DNA of 64,000 nucleotides from Rhodobacter sp. TJ_12 (GTDB lineage: Bacteria > Pseudomonadota > Alphaproteobacteria > Rhodobacterales > Rhodobacteraceae), in NCBI RefSeq assembly GCF_020023995.1, contig NZ_NRRD01000007.1, positions 62,001-126,000 on the forward strand, read 5' to 3'. The notes under the pieces are model-generated. The model did no database searches. It saw nothing but the letters and a program-made list of their open reading frames with translations, and was not told where the DNA came from. This document shows, one piece after another, positions 1 through 7,169 of this stretch (positions within the stretch are counted from its first letter, which is position 1; each line of letters starts with the position of its first letter). A program made the translations under genes and the position numbers.

Positions 1-53
1 CTCTCGTCTGCTCTTGGCGCGAGGATATGCCGCAGATTGGCCCGTGCCAAGGG

Positions 54-605
54 TCAGTCGATCAGCACACGCACCCGTGTTGCCAGCGCCACAAGGTCAT
101 CATCCTCAAGGCCGAGTTCGGCCAGATGCGCGACGGTGTTAAACAGGTAATCGCGGTTCGGTCCGCGCCCGCCCACGGCGGTGGCAATGATCTGCGCCTG
201 TTCCTCGACCCCGATCTGGCAATATTGTGGCCCGGTGCGGTCGATCACATAGGTCACGGTTTCGACCTTGCGGCCATCTTGCAAGGTCACGGGCAGGCGC
301 CGCTCCAGATAGGCGTCCGACACCAATTCCCGCGCGCGGGTCTGCGCCAGAACCGGCTCGCGCTCTTTTTCCGGCACGCGCAGCGCCACCCCCCAGCAAT
401 GCGCGCCGGGCTGGGCATCCAGTGCCAAGACAAGGCCGGGGTTTTCCGCCGTGCCGCGAAAATGGATCGAGCGCATGCAAAAGCTGCGGTGCCAGCCCTC
501 AAGCCGCGCGGGCACGGCCTCTGCGGGCGTAAAACCCGGATCCCAGACCAAAGAGCCATAGCCAAAAATCCACAAAGGGGCAGAATGGTCGTGCGCGTCG
601 GTCAT
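54..605 (-). CDS. ChaC-type gamma-glutamylcyclotransferase
   Basis: 183 aa, close to the usual length of the ChaC family, which cleaves gamma-glutamyl peptides such as glutathione to 5-oxoproline in the cytosol. Seen: the substrate-binding GYGSLVW motif at residues 15-21, and an RARELVSDAY segment with Glu93 in the place of the family's catalytic glutamate. It starts with ATG about 60 bases from the start of the divergent DUF2125 gene, so the two probably share a promoter region. Nothing else glutathione-related lies next to it. The family call is firm; glutathione as substrate is inferred. Confidence 0.9.
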   Translation of the reverse strand: MTDAHDHSAPLWIFGYGSLVWDPGFTPAEAVPARLEGWHRSFCMRSIHFRGTAENPGLVLALDAQPGAHCWGVALRVPEKEREPVLAQTRARELVSDAYLERRLPVTLQDGRKVETVTYVIDRTGPQYCQIGVEEQAQIIATAVGGRGPNRDYLFNTVAHLAELGLEDDDLVALATRVRVLID

Positions 606-666
606 GGGCTGGCTCTCCTTCGCGGCGGGGCATAAAGGGATTGGGCGATTTTGGGAAGGGGCAGCA

Positions 667-1650
667 ATGCGGATCTGGGGCTGGATGGTGCTGGCGGCGG
701 GGCTGGCGGCAGCGACAAGCTGGGGTGGCAGTGCGGCGCTGGTGCAGGGCGTGCGCAGCGGGTTCGCGCAGCTTGAGACGCGCGGTCAGGGGCAGGTGGC
801 GACGGTCGCGGCACAGGGCTTTCCGCTTGCCATGGGGGCCGCGCTGCAGGGCGTGCGCCTGACCGATCCGGCACAGGGGATCGATTGGCAGATTCCGGCC
901 CTGACCCTGTCCGCACCGCTTTGGGCCCCCTTGGATTGGCAAGCCGATTTGGCCTTGCCGCAAAACCTTTTGCTGGGCGGGGTGCCCTTTGTTGTTGCGG
1001 GGCAGGGGGCCAAGCTCGATCTGGCGCTTGGGCTGGGGCGCGATCTGCCCTTGCGCGGCGGCGGCTTGGCCTTGCGCGAGCTTAGCCTGACCGGGGCGGG
1101 GGCCGCTGTCTCTTCGATCGCGGTGGACAGCGTCTTTCTGCGGGTGGAACCGGGCAATGGGGCGGGCCGCTATGAGATTTCGGGGCAAGCGCAGGCGATC
1201 ACCTTGCCGCCGCGTCTCGCCGCCGCACTAAGCCCGCAGGCGCTTTTTCCCGATCGGCTGGACCGCGTTTCGCTATCGGCCAGTGTGGCCACCGAACCGC
1301 CGCTTGCGCTTCTGGCGCGAACCGCCCCGCGCCTGACGGCGGTCGATATCGCGGCGGGCGAACTGGTCTGGGGCGGGTATCGGCTTGGGGTTTCGGGCGC
1401 GCTGACTGTGTCTGAGGCGGGCTGGCCCGAGGGCACGCTGATGCTGGCCATATCCGATTGGCAAGCTTGGCTAGCGCTTGCGCGCGGCACCGGGATGCTG
1501 CGGGCCGATCAAATGCGAATGCTTACGGCGCTCGCACAAGGGCTGGCTGGGCAAAGCGCGGATGGCGTGATCCGGCTTCCGGTTAGCTTTGCAGGGGGAA
1601 CGATGTTTTTCGCGGGGCTGCCGATTGGCCCGGCCCCGCGTTTGCGCTAA
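667..1650 (+). CDS. DUF2125 domain protein, probably exported
   Basis: 327 aa from the ATG at 667, chosen because GGGAAGGGG precedes it; an in-frame upstream ATG at 604 would run into the divergent chaC-like start. The N-terminus (MRIWGWMVLAAGLAAATSWG) is a signal peptide or membrane anchor. The rest is low in charge and rich in beta-type stretches, as in the DUF2125 family of alphaproteobacteria, whose function is not known. It ends 8 bases before the convergent stop of tyrC. No catalytic motif is visible. Confidence 0.75.
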   Translation: MRIWGWMVLAAGLAAATSWGGSAALVQGVRSGFAQLETRGQGQVATVAAQGFPLAMGAALQGVRLTDPAQGIDWQIPALTLSAPLWAPLDWQADLALPQNLLLGGVPFVVAGQGAKLDLALGLGRDLPLRGGGLALRELSLTGAGAAVSSIAVDSVFLRVEPGNGAGRYEISGQAQAITLPPRLAAALSPQALFPDRLDRVSLSASVATEPPLALLARTAPRLTAVDIAAGELVWGGYRLGVSGALTVSEAGWPEGTLMLAISDWQAWLALARGTGMLRADQMRMLTALAQGLAGQSADGVIRLPVSFAGGTMFFAGLPIGPAPRLR

Positions 1651-1658
1651 GCCCGCGG

Positions 1659-2588
1659 TTACTTTTTCGTGGGGGTGGCAGGCGGCGTGCGGCCAAAGTC
1701 GGGCGCGGCAGTATCTTGGCCCGCCTCGATGATGCCGCGCCGGATCGCCCGGGTCTTCGTGAAATAGTCAAACAGCATGTCGCCATCGCCCATGCGGATC
1801 GCGCGTTGCAGCATGAACAATTCTTCGGTGAAGCGGCCCAGAATATCGAGCGTGGCTTCCTTGTTGGTCAGGAACACATCGCGCCACATTGTCGGATCCG
1901 AGGCGGCGATCCGGGTGAAATCCCGAAAGCCCGAGGCGGAATATTTGATCACCTCGTCTTGGGTGACGCGGCGCAAATGATCGGCCACGCCCACCATCGT
2001 GTAGGCAATCAGGTGCGGGGTATGAGATACAACCGCCAGCACCAGATCGTGCCGGGTGACCTCCATCTCATCGACATTGGCCCCAAGCCCGGTCAAAAAC
2101 TCTTTCAGCCGGGTCACTGCCGCTGGGTCATTGCTTTCAAGCGGGGTGACAAGCCACCAACGGTTCACAAACAGCGTCGCAAAGCCCGAGCGCGGGCCGG
2201 AATGTTCGGTGCCGGCCAGCGGATGGCCGGGAATGAATTGCACATGATCGGGCAGATGCGGCGCAACCGCCTCGACCACGGCCTGTTTGACCGACCCCAC
2301 ATCGGTAACCGTGGCGCCGGGCGCTAGATGCGGGGCAATCTCGCGCGCGATGGCCTCCATTGCGCCGACGGGCACGCACAAAACCACCAGGTCCGCCCCG
2401 GCCACCGCCTCGGCGGCGGTTTCAAAGACGCGGTCCACCAGCCGGATGTCTTTTGCGATGGCGCGGGTCTCGGCCGAGCGCGCATGGCCCACAATCTCAT
2501 TGGCCAGACCATTGGCCCGGATCGCATGGGCCATGGAAGAGGCAATCAGCCCCAGCCCGATCAATGCGACGCGGTCGTAATGGCTCAT
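1659..2588 (-). CDS. tyrC: Prephenate/arogenate dehydrogenase
   Basis: 309 aa. It oxidatively decarboxylates prephenate or arogenate in tyrosine synthesis. The N-terminal NAD(P)-binding fold shows [14 protein letters not shown] (the usual second Gly after LI is Ala here), and the family motif [15 protein letters not shown] lies in the middle. The ATG at 2588 overlaps the hisC stop as ATGA, which indicates translational coupling; longer in-frame starts lie inside hisC. Pairing with hisC is common in alphaproteobacteria, where the HisC-like enzyme can also serve aromatic amino acid transamination. Whether prephenate or arogenate is used cannot be read from the sequence. Confidence 0.9.
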   Translation of the reverse strand: MSHYDRVALIGLGLIASSMAHAIRANGLANEIVGHARSAETRAIAKDIRLVDRVFETAAEAVAGADLVVLCVPVGAMEAIAREIAPHLAPGATVTDVGSVKQAVVEAVAPHLPDHVQFIPGHPLAGTEHSGPRSGFATLFVNRWWLVTPLESNDPAAVTRLKEFLTGLGANVDEMEVTRHDLVLAVVSHTPHLIAYTMVGVADHLRRVTQDEVIKYSASGFRDFTRIAASDPTMWRDVFLTNKEATLDILGRFTEELFMLQRAIRMGDGDMLFDYFTKTRAIRRGIIEAGQDTAAPDFGRTPPATPTKK

Positions 2589-3676
2589 ACGGTGCCGCCT
2601 GCCTTGAAGACCCCGATCAAATGCGCCACGCGCCGACACGAGGGTTCATCGCCCACGGTGATGCGCAGGCAATGCGGCAGCCCGTAGCTGCCCACGCGCC
2701 GCACGATCAGCCCGTCTTTTTTCAAAAAGTCGTCACAGGCCTCGGCCTCGGCTTCCGAGCCAAAGCGCGCCAAAACGAAATTGGCCAGCGAGGTGTCATT
2801 GGGCACGCCACGTTCGGCCAAGGCCTCGGACAGCCAATGACGCAGCCGCGCATTTTCCGCCCGGCAATGCGCGATCCAATCTTGGTCGCGCACCGCGGCC
2901 TCGGCGGTTTCAAGCTGTGCGGTGGACAGGTTGAACGGGTCGCGGATGCGCGACAGCACATCGATGATCGCCTTGGGCCCATAGGCCCAGCCGATCCGCA
3001 GCCCGCCAAGACCATAAATCTTGGAGAAGGTGCGCGTCATCACCACATTGGGCAGCCGCTCGGCCAATTCGGCGCCGCCGTCATAGCCATCGACATATTC
3101 GGCATAGGCGCTGTCGATCACCAGCATCGCCTGTTTCGGTAAGCCCATCGCCAGCCGCTCCAACTCTGCCAGCCCGACCATCGTGCCGGTCGGATTGTTG
3201 GGGTTGGCGATGAAGACGATCTTGGTTTTCTTGGTGCAGGCGGCCAAGATCGCATCCACATCGATGGTGCGTTCGCGTTCGGGCACGGCCACCGGGGTCG
3301 CGCCTGCGCCTTTGGCGGCGATCGCATACATCAAAAAACCATGCTCGGTATGCAGAACCTCGTCTTTGGGGCCGGCATAGGCATTGGTGATCATGCGGAT
3401 GATCTCATCCGAGCCGACGCCGCAGATGATCCGCTCCGGGTCAAGCCCATGCACCTCGCCAATCGCCTGGCGCAGCGCGGCGTGATCGGTCGAGGGGTAG
3501 CGGTGCAGCTTGTGCATGCAGCGTCCGAACGCCTCTTTCGCCTTGTCAGAGGGGCCGTGCGGGTTCTCGTTCGAGCTCAGCTTGATCGCATCGCTGACCC
3601 CGGCAACATGCGAGGCGCCGCCCTGATAGAGCGCGATATCGAGAATGCCGGGTTGGGGGCGGATCGGGTCGGTCAT
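2585..3676 (-). CDS. hisC: Histidinol-phosphate (aromatic) aminotransferase
   Basis: 363 aa, class I/II PLP-dependent aminotransferase. The Schiff-base lysine is Lys219 in [22 protein letters not shown] sits at residues 159-165, and the SSNENP substrate loop is at 34-39. It makes L-histidinol phosphate from imidazole-acetol phosphate. Its 4-base overlap with tyrC suggests a double role in histidine and in phenylalanine/tyrosine synthesis. The open frame extends far upstream, but the ATG at 3676 matches the family N-terminus. The 220 bases upstream hold the divergent promoters for this operon and the gene at 3899. Confidence 0.93.
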   Translation of the reverse strand: MTDPIRPQPGILDIALYQGGASHVAGVSDAIKLSSNENPHGPSDKAKEAFGRCMHKLHRYPSTDHAALRQAIGEVHGLDPERIICGVGSDEIIRMITNAYAGPKDEVLHTEHGFLMYAIAAKGAGATPVAVPERERTIDVDAILAACTKKTKIVFIANPNNPTGTMVGLAELERLAMGLPKQAMLVIDSAYAEYVDGYDGGAELAERLPNVVMTRTFSKIYGLGGLRIGWAYGPKAIIDVLSRIRDPFNLSTAQLETAEAAVRDQDWIAHCRAENARLRHWLSEALAERGVPNDTSLANFVLARFGSEAEAEACDDFLKKDGLIVRRVGSYGLPHCLRITVGDEPSCRRVAHLIGVFKAGGTV

Positions 3677-3898
3677 GGCTGCATTCCTTGTCCTCGTGGC
3701 CTCAATAGCGGGCAAGATCGTGCTTTGGAAGCCTTGTTTGGCGGCTTTGAAAAGGTGTGGTTCTGCGGCACCGCCACCCGATCGATAAAGTTTTAGGAAA
3801 TTCGCAAAGAATTGCTGGAATCCTGCCCATGATCGTGCCGCATTTCGCCGCGATCCCGGGGGAAGACTATCCGATCCGGAACCGAAAAAAGGCTTGTC

Positions 3899-4336
3899 AT
3901 GTCTGATATGAAACGCCCGCCCCGCGAATTGTTTGCCGCCGCGCTGGTTGCGTTTTCGTTGACTGGTCCGGTCTGGGCCGGGCAAGACGGTTTGCGCGAA
4001 GGGTTCAACGCGCTTAGCCAAGAAGAGCGGATCGCCGTCCAACGTGAATTGGCGCGGGCGGATTTGTTCTTTGCCCCGGTCGATGGGCATTGGAACAGTG
4101 CAACCGAGCGCGCGCTGCGCCGTTCGGTGGAAACGATTGCGCTGGCCTCGGGCGACCGGCTGCACCCAAAGATCAACAATCCCTCGGCGGCCTCGCGCTT
4201 TATGAGCGATTTGGGGGCGCGGGCCTATCGGCGTCTGCTTTACGGCGGCAGCTTGTTCGAGCGGGTGTTCTTCCTGTCCGAAGATCCGGTGTTGGATGCA
4301 CAGGCCGCCTTGGCCAAACGCCGCTCCGAGCGCTAG
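3899..4336 (+). CDS. Small secreted protein, possibly peptidoglycan-binding-like
   Basis: 145 aa. A short basic start and the hydrophobic stretch [16 protein letters not shown] form a clear Sec signal peptide, with cleavage likely after VWA. The mature part contains [23 protein letters not shown] followed by a helix, which resembles the repeat of peptidoglycan-binding (PG_binding_1-like) domains, though weakly. The ATG at 3899 could be replaced by the one at 3908. It converges on the repeat-protein gene. The function is unknown; a periplasmic location is the only firm inference. Confidence 0.65.
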   Translation: MSDMKRPPRELFAAALVAFSLTGPVWAGQDGLREGFNALSQEERIAVQRELARADLFFAPVDGHWNSATERALRRSVETIALASGDRLHPKINNPSAASRFMSDLGARAYRRLLYGGSLFERVFFLSEDPVLDAQAALAKRRSER

Positions 4337-4362
4337 GCGCGGCACAACGCATCATCGCCATG

Positions 4363-4390
4363 AAAAACGCCGCCCCAAGGGGCGGCGTTC
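4363..4390 (-). terminator. Intrinsic terminator of the repeat-protein gene
   Basis: Arms AACGCCGCCCC (4366-4376) and GGGGCGGCGTT (4379-4389) are perfect complements. Read on the minus strand the hairpin is followed by TTTTT. It lies 22 bases past the stop of the minus-strand repeat gene, which supports the minus strand as the coding strand there. Confidence 0.85.
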
Positions 4391-4411
4391 TCAAACCCAT
4401 TTGGGGCGATC

Positions 4412-5392
4412 TTATTCCGCAGCGGCGGCAATAGCCGCTTGGGCCGCGGCAAGCGCGGCAGCGGCGGCCGCATTGGCTTTGGTCGCAGCTTCTTGCGCAG
4501 CGGTGGCGGCGGCAACAGCTTCGGCAACCGGGTCAACAGCGGCTTCTTCGACCGGGGCAGCTTCTTCGGCGGCGGGTTCTTCAGCAGCGGCTTCTTCGAC
4601 CGGGGCAGCTTCTTCGGCGGCCGGTTCTTCAGCCGCGGCTTCTTCGACCGGGGCAGCTTCTTCGGCGGCCGGTTCTTCAGCAGCGGCTTCTTCGACCGGG
4701 GCAGCTTCCTCAGCGGCCGGTTCTTCAGCAGCGGCTTCTTCGACCGGGGCAGCTTCCTCGGCGGCCGGCTCTTCAGCAGCGGCTTCTTCGACCGGGGCAG
4801 CTTCTTCGGCGGCCGGTTCTTCAGCAGCGGCTTCTTCGACCGGAGCAGCTTCTTCGGCGGCCGGTTCTTCAGCAGCGGCTTCTTCGACCGGGGCAGCTTC
4901 TTCGGCGGCCGGCTCTTCAGCAGCGGCTTCTTCGACCGGGGCAGCTTCTTCGGCGGCCGGCTCTTCAGCAACGGCTTCTTCGACCGGGGCAGCTTCCTCG
5001 GCGGCCGGCTCTTCAGCAGCGGCTTCTTCGACCGGAGCAGCTTCTTCGGCGGCCGGTTCTTCAGCAGCGGCTTCTTCGACCGGAGCAGCTTCTTCAGCGG
5101 CCGGCTCTTCAGCAGCGGCTTCTTCGACCGGAGCAGCTTCTTCGGCGGCGGGTTCTTCAGCCGCGGCTTCTTCGACCGGAGCAGCTTCTTCTTCGACCAC
5201 AGCCACGTCTTCGGCCGGCGCAGCAGCTTCTTCAGCCGGAGCAGCGGCGGGGGTCGGCGCGGTCACATAGTTGACCTCATATTTCGGAGCCGAGGCGCCA
5301 AGGACCGCCGCAAGGACGATGCCGCCGCCCAGAACGCTCAGCATCACCTTTTGGTTCTGCGGCAGATCTTTCCAGCTTTTCTTATCGCTCAT
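4412..5392 (-). CDS. Membrane-anchored Ala/Glu/Pro tandem-repeat protein
   Basis: 326 aa. Residues 1-17 are charged (MSDKKSWKDLPQ...), and residues 18-36 form one membrane segment (MLSVLGGGIVLAAVLGASA). From residue 68 to 275 there are 13 consecutive 16-residue units of EEAAPVEEAAAEEPAA with one Ala-to-Val change, then a partial unit and an Ala-rich tail (residues 287-326) likely to be helical or coiled. The start has a strong GGGGGG site 4-5 bases upstream, and a terminator follows. Long open frames exist in other frames only because the repeat has no stops. The composition suggests an extended, highly acidic stalk on the periplasmic or cytoplasmic side. No family was recognised and the function is unknown. 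Confidence 0.75.
   Translation of the reverse strand: MSDKKSWKDLPQNQKVMLSVLGGGIVLAAVLGASAPKYEVNYVTAPTPAAAPAEEAAAPAEDVAVVEEEAAPVEEAAAEEPAAEEAAPVEEAAAEEPAAEEAAPVEEAAAEEPAAEEAAPVEEAAAEEPAAEEAAPVEEAVAEEPAAEEAAPVEEAAAEEPAAEEAAPVEEAAAEEPAAEEAAPVEEAAAEEPAAEEAAPVEEAAAEEPAAEEAAPVEEAAAEEPAAEEAAPVEEAAAEEPAAEEAAPVEEAAAEEPAAEEAAPVEEAAAEEPAAEEAAPVEEAAVDPVAEAVAAATAAQEAATKANAAAAAALAAAQAAIAAAAE
4568..5191 (-). repeat. 13 tandem 48-bp coding repeats
   Basis: 624 bases, exactly 13 x 48, with a partial fourteenth copy towards 4540. Copies differ only at a few, mostly synonymous, positions (for example GCG/GCC and GAA/GAG changes) and one GCT-to-GTT type change. Because the unit is a multiple of three, gain or loss of copies would change protein length without a frameshift. 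Confidence 0.95.
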
Positions 5393-5613
5393 ATTTCCCC
5401 CCTCTGTGCTGTTGGGAATCTCATTGGGAACACGTCAATACCGCCAGTTATGGACCGCAAGGCACGGAAAGGAAACGTGTCGCATTGCCGCCTTTGGCGG
5501 ATCGGCGGATCGATTCTCATGACGCCGGTGTTGATTCGCAATAAACCGGTTGAAACACAGGGTTGCAGGCCCTATTTTGCCCGCCATTCTTGGACCGTAG
5601 AAGGAAGACCGTC

Positions 5614-6153
5614 ATAGCCCGCAGACCGCACAATGCCCCGCCGCAACGCGACACCGGCCCCCGGATCAACGATCGCATCCGCGCGCCCGAAATCCGCCTG
5701 ATTGGCGCTGATGGCGAAAACGTGGGGGTGGTCACCCCGCAGCGCGCGATGATGATGGCGCAGGAAGCCGGCCTTGACCTCGTGGAAATCTCGCCCACCG
5801 CGACGCCGCCGGTGTGCAAGATTATGGACTACGGCAAGTTCAAGTATGAACAGCAGAAGAAAGAGGCCGAGGCGCGCAAAAAACAAAAGATCATCGAGGT
5901 CAAGGAAATCAAATTCCGCCCCGGCACCGACACGCATGATTATGACGTGAAGATGCGCTCGGTGATGAAATTCCTTGGCGAAGGCGACAAGGTGAAGGTC
6001 ACCTTGCGGTTCCGGGGCCGGGAAATGGCGCACCAAAGCCTTGGGCTGGAGTTGCTGAATCGCGTGGCCGCCGATGTCGGCGAGGCGGGCAAGGTCGAAA
6101 GCATGCCCAAGCTGGAAGGCCGCCAGATGGTGATGATGATCGCGCCGCGCTAA
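5614..6153 (+). CDS. infC: Translation initiation factor IF-3, AUA start
   Basis: 179 aa from the proposed start. IF-3 binds the 30S subunit and proofreads the start codon and initiator tRNA. The N-domain ([19 protein letters not shown]), the linker ([15 protein letters not shown]) and the C-domain ([16 protein letters not shown]) are all typical. The family N-terminus ([10 protein letters not shown]...) is preceded by an ATA codon at 5614 with AAGGAAG at 5601-5607, 8 bases before it from the AGGA core. No ATG, GTG or TTG fits this ribosome-binding site; the only in-frame ATG (5563) lies upstream of it. Rare AUU/AUA/AUC starts are a known autoregulatory feature of infC. The divergent repeat gene lies upstream and a terminator follows. 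Confidence 0.93.
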   Translation: MARRPHNAPPQRDTGPRINDRIRAPEIRLIGADGENVGVVTPQRAMMMAQEAGLDLVEISPTATPPVCKIMDYGKFKYEQQKKEAEARKKQKIIEVKEIKFRPGTDTHDYDVKMRSVMKFLGEGDKVKVTLRFRGREMAHQSLGLELLNRVAADVGEAGKVESMPKLEGRQMVMMIAPR

Positions 6154-6176
6154 GCCGGTTGTGCCAGATGTGAATG

Positions 6177-6204
6177 GGCCCTCTTCGGAGGGCCTTTTTC
6201 GTTT
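6177..6204 (+). terminator. infC intrinsic terminator
   Basis: GGCCCTC (6177-6183), loop TTCG, GAGGGCC (6188-6194), then TTTTTCGTTTT. It lies 24 bases after the infC stop. Confidence 0.92.
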
Positions 6205-6342
6205 TAGGTCCGCTTTGGCAGCGCCGAAGCGGCAAGTAGGGGGGCGCGCCAGTCACCGGAGTGTGAGGGTAGGTGATTTGCCAAGGCGGCTGCGGCGTGA
6301 AAATGATTCTGCCAAAATTCAGATTTAGCGAGAGCCGCCCCG

Positions 6343-6930
6343 ATGCCCCTGATGACCCGCCGCACCGCCCTGTTGACCGGGGCCGCCAGTCTTTTCGCGC
6401 CTGTTTTGGCGCGCGCTGACACGCAAGATGTGCCGATGGCACAGCAGCCGGCGATCATCGCGCCTCCGCAACGCCATAATATCTCGTCCTTCCGCGAGAT
6501 CGACTGGCGCGACCATTTTCAGAATCTCGGCCGGGTGACGCTGATTGCCGATACCCGCTCCAAGGCGTTGCATTACTGGGCGGTAGAGGGGGCTGACTAT
6601 CGGGTGTTTCCGACCTCGGTGCCGAAATCGCCCGAACTGACGAAAACCGGCTATACCGAGATCGTGCGCAAGCGCGAAAACCCAAGCTGGACGCCCACCG
6701 CCTCGATGATCGCCGCCGATCCAAGCCTGCATCCGATGGAGCCGGGGCCAGATAACCCGCTGGGCACGCGGGCGATGTATCTTGGCTGGCCCGCCTATAT
6801 CATCCACGGCACCCATGACACGCGCAAGATTGGGCGCAAAAGTTCGTCGGGATGCATCGGTCTGTTCAATGCACAGGTCGAGGATCTGTATCCGCTGTGT
6901 CCGGTCGGCACGCAGGTGCTGATCTTGTAA
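6343..6930 (+). CDS. Secreted L,D-transpeptidase (YkuD family)
   Basis: 195 aa. The signal peptide contains a twin arginine (MTRRTALLTGAASLFAPVLARA), so Tat export is possible as well as Sec. The catalytic YkuD motif is complete: HGTHD with His155, then SSSGCIGLFN with nucleophile Cys171. Such enzymes form 3-3 cross-links in peptidoglycan or attach proteins to it in the periplasm. The start may be 6343 or the ATG at 6352; the latter puts the arginine pair near the N-terminus. The gene stands alone, followed by a two-way terminator. Confidence 0.9.
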   Translation: MPLMTRRTALLTGAASLFAPVLARADTQDVPMAQQPAIIAPPQRHNISSFREIDWRDHFQNLGRVTLIADTRSKALHYWAVEGADYRVFPTSVPKSPELTKTGYTEIVRKRENPSWTPTASMIAADPSLHPMEPGPDNPLGTRAMYLGWPAYIIHGTHDTRKIGRKSSSGCIGLFNAQVEDLYPLCPVGTQVLIL

Positions 6931-6949
6931 TGCAAGGGCCCTGAGCCAT

Positions 6950-6985
6950 AAAAATAAAGCGCTGCGGGAGGGAGGCCCGCAGCGC
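6950..6985 (-). terminator. Two-way terminator (sRNA and L,D-transpeptidase gene)
   Basis: The 10-bp perfect stem 6959-6968/6976-6985 is followed on the minus strand by TTTATTTTT and on the plus strand by GTTATTT. It can therefore end both the small RNA and the transpeptidase transcript. Confidence 0.85.
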
Positions 6986-7073
6986 GTTATTTGGAACCCG
7001 ACGAGGGAGAACGTCTGGGTTCTGCCACAGGTTTCGCTGGCTTGCGCCGTTTCAGGGAGATCCGAAACCCGAT
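6950..7073 (-). ncRNA. Candidate FNR-controlled small RNA with three CUCCCU loops
   Basis: About 124 nt, proposed from signals only. A -10 element TAGAAA (7084-7079) ends 5 bases before the A at 7073, and an FNR-type dyad is centred 40.5 bases upstream, the class II activator spacing. The RNA can fold into (1) GUUUC/GAAAC with loop GGAUCUCCCU, which competes with a longer GGUUUCG/CGAAACC stem; (2) GAACCC-A-GACG/CGUC-GGGUUC with loop UUCUCCCU; (3) a 10-bp stem GCGCUGCGGG/CCCGCAGCGC with loop CCUCCCU followed by UUUAUUUUU. All three loops carry CUCCCU, complementary to AGGGAG ribosome-binding sites. The pattern recalls alphaproteobacterial small RNAs with anti-Shine-Dalgarno loops (the suhB/ar14 type). 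No convincing reading frame was found inside it. Confidence 0.65.
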
Positions 7074-7106
7074 GGCCCTTTCTAGGCGGTGGGCGCGCCG
7101 AAGGAT

Positions 7107-7120
7107 TTGACCTAGGTCAA
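7107..7120 (-). promoter_or_regulatory. FNR/FnrL-type binding site
   Basis: TTGACCTAGGTCAA is a perfect 14-bp dyad matching the FNR half-site pattern TTGAY-N4-RTCAA. It lies between two convergent genes, so it serves neither. On the minus strand it sits at about -40.5 relative to the proposed start of the small RNA at 7073, with TAGAAA as -10. Confidence 0.65.
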
Positions 7121-7169
7121 GAATCTGTGACCGGGCGCTGCGACATTTTGGCGAAAGTCGCGGCGTTCG

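Noticed and set aside
3899-4336. Firm peptidoglycan-binding domain call
   Set aside because: The similarity is limited to one helix-loop motif, so the gene is left as secreted with unknown function.
4568-5191. Possible CRISPR-like array
   Set aside because: The repeats are directly contiguous 48-bp coding units without spacers, inside one reading frame, and no cas genes are near.
4296-5617. Long plus-strand open frames (Ser/Ala/Gly-rich and Phe/Gly/Ser-rich) across the repeat region
   Set aside because: They arise because the 48-bp repeat lacks stops in several frames. The minus-strand frame has the ribosome-binding site, a membrane segment outside the repeat and a terminator.
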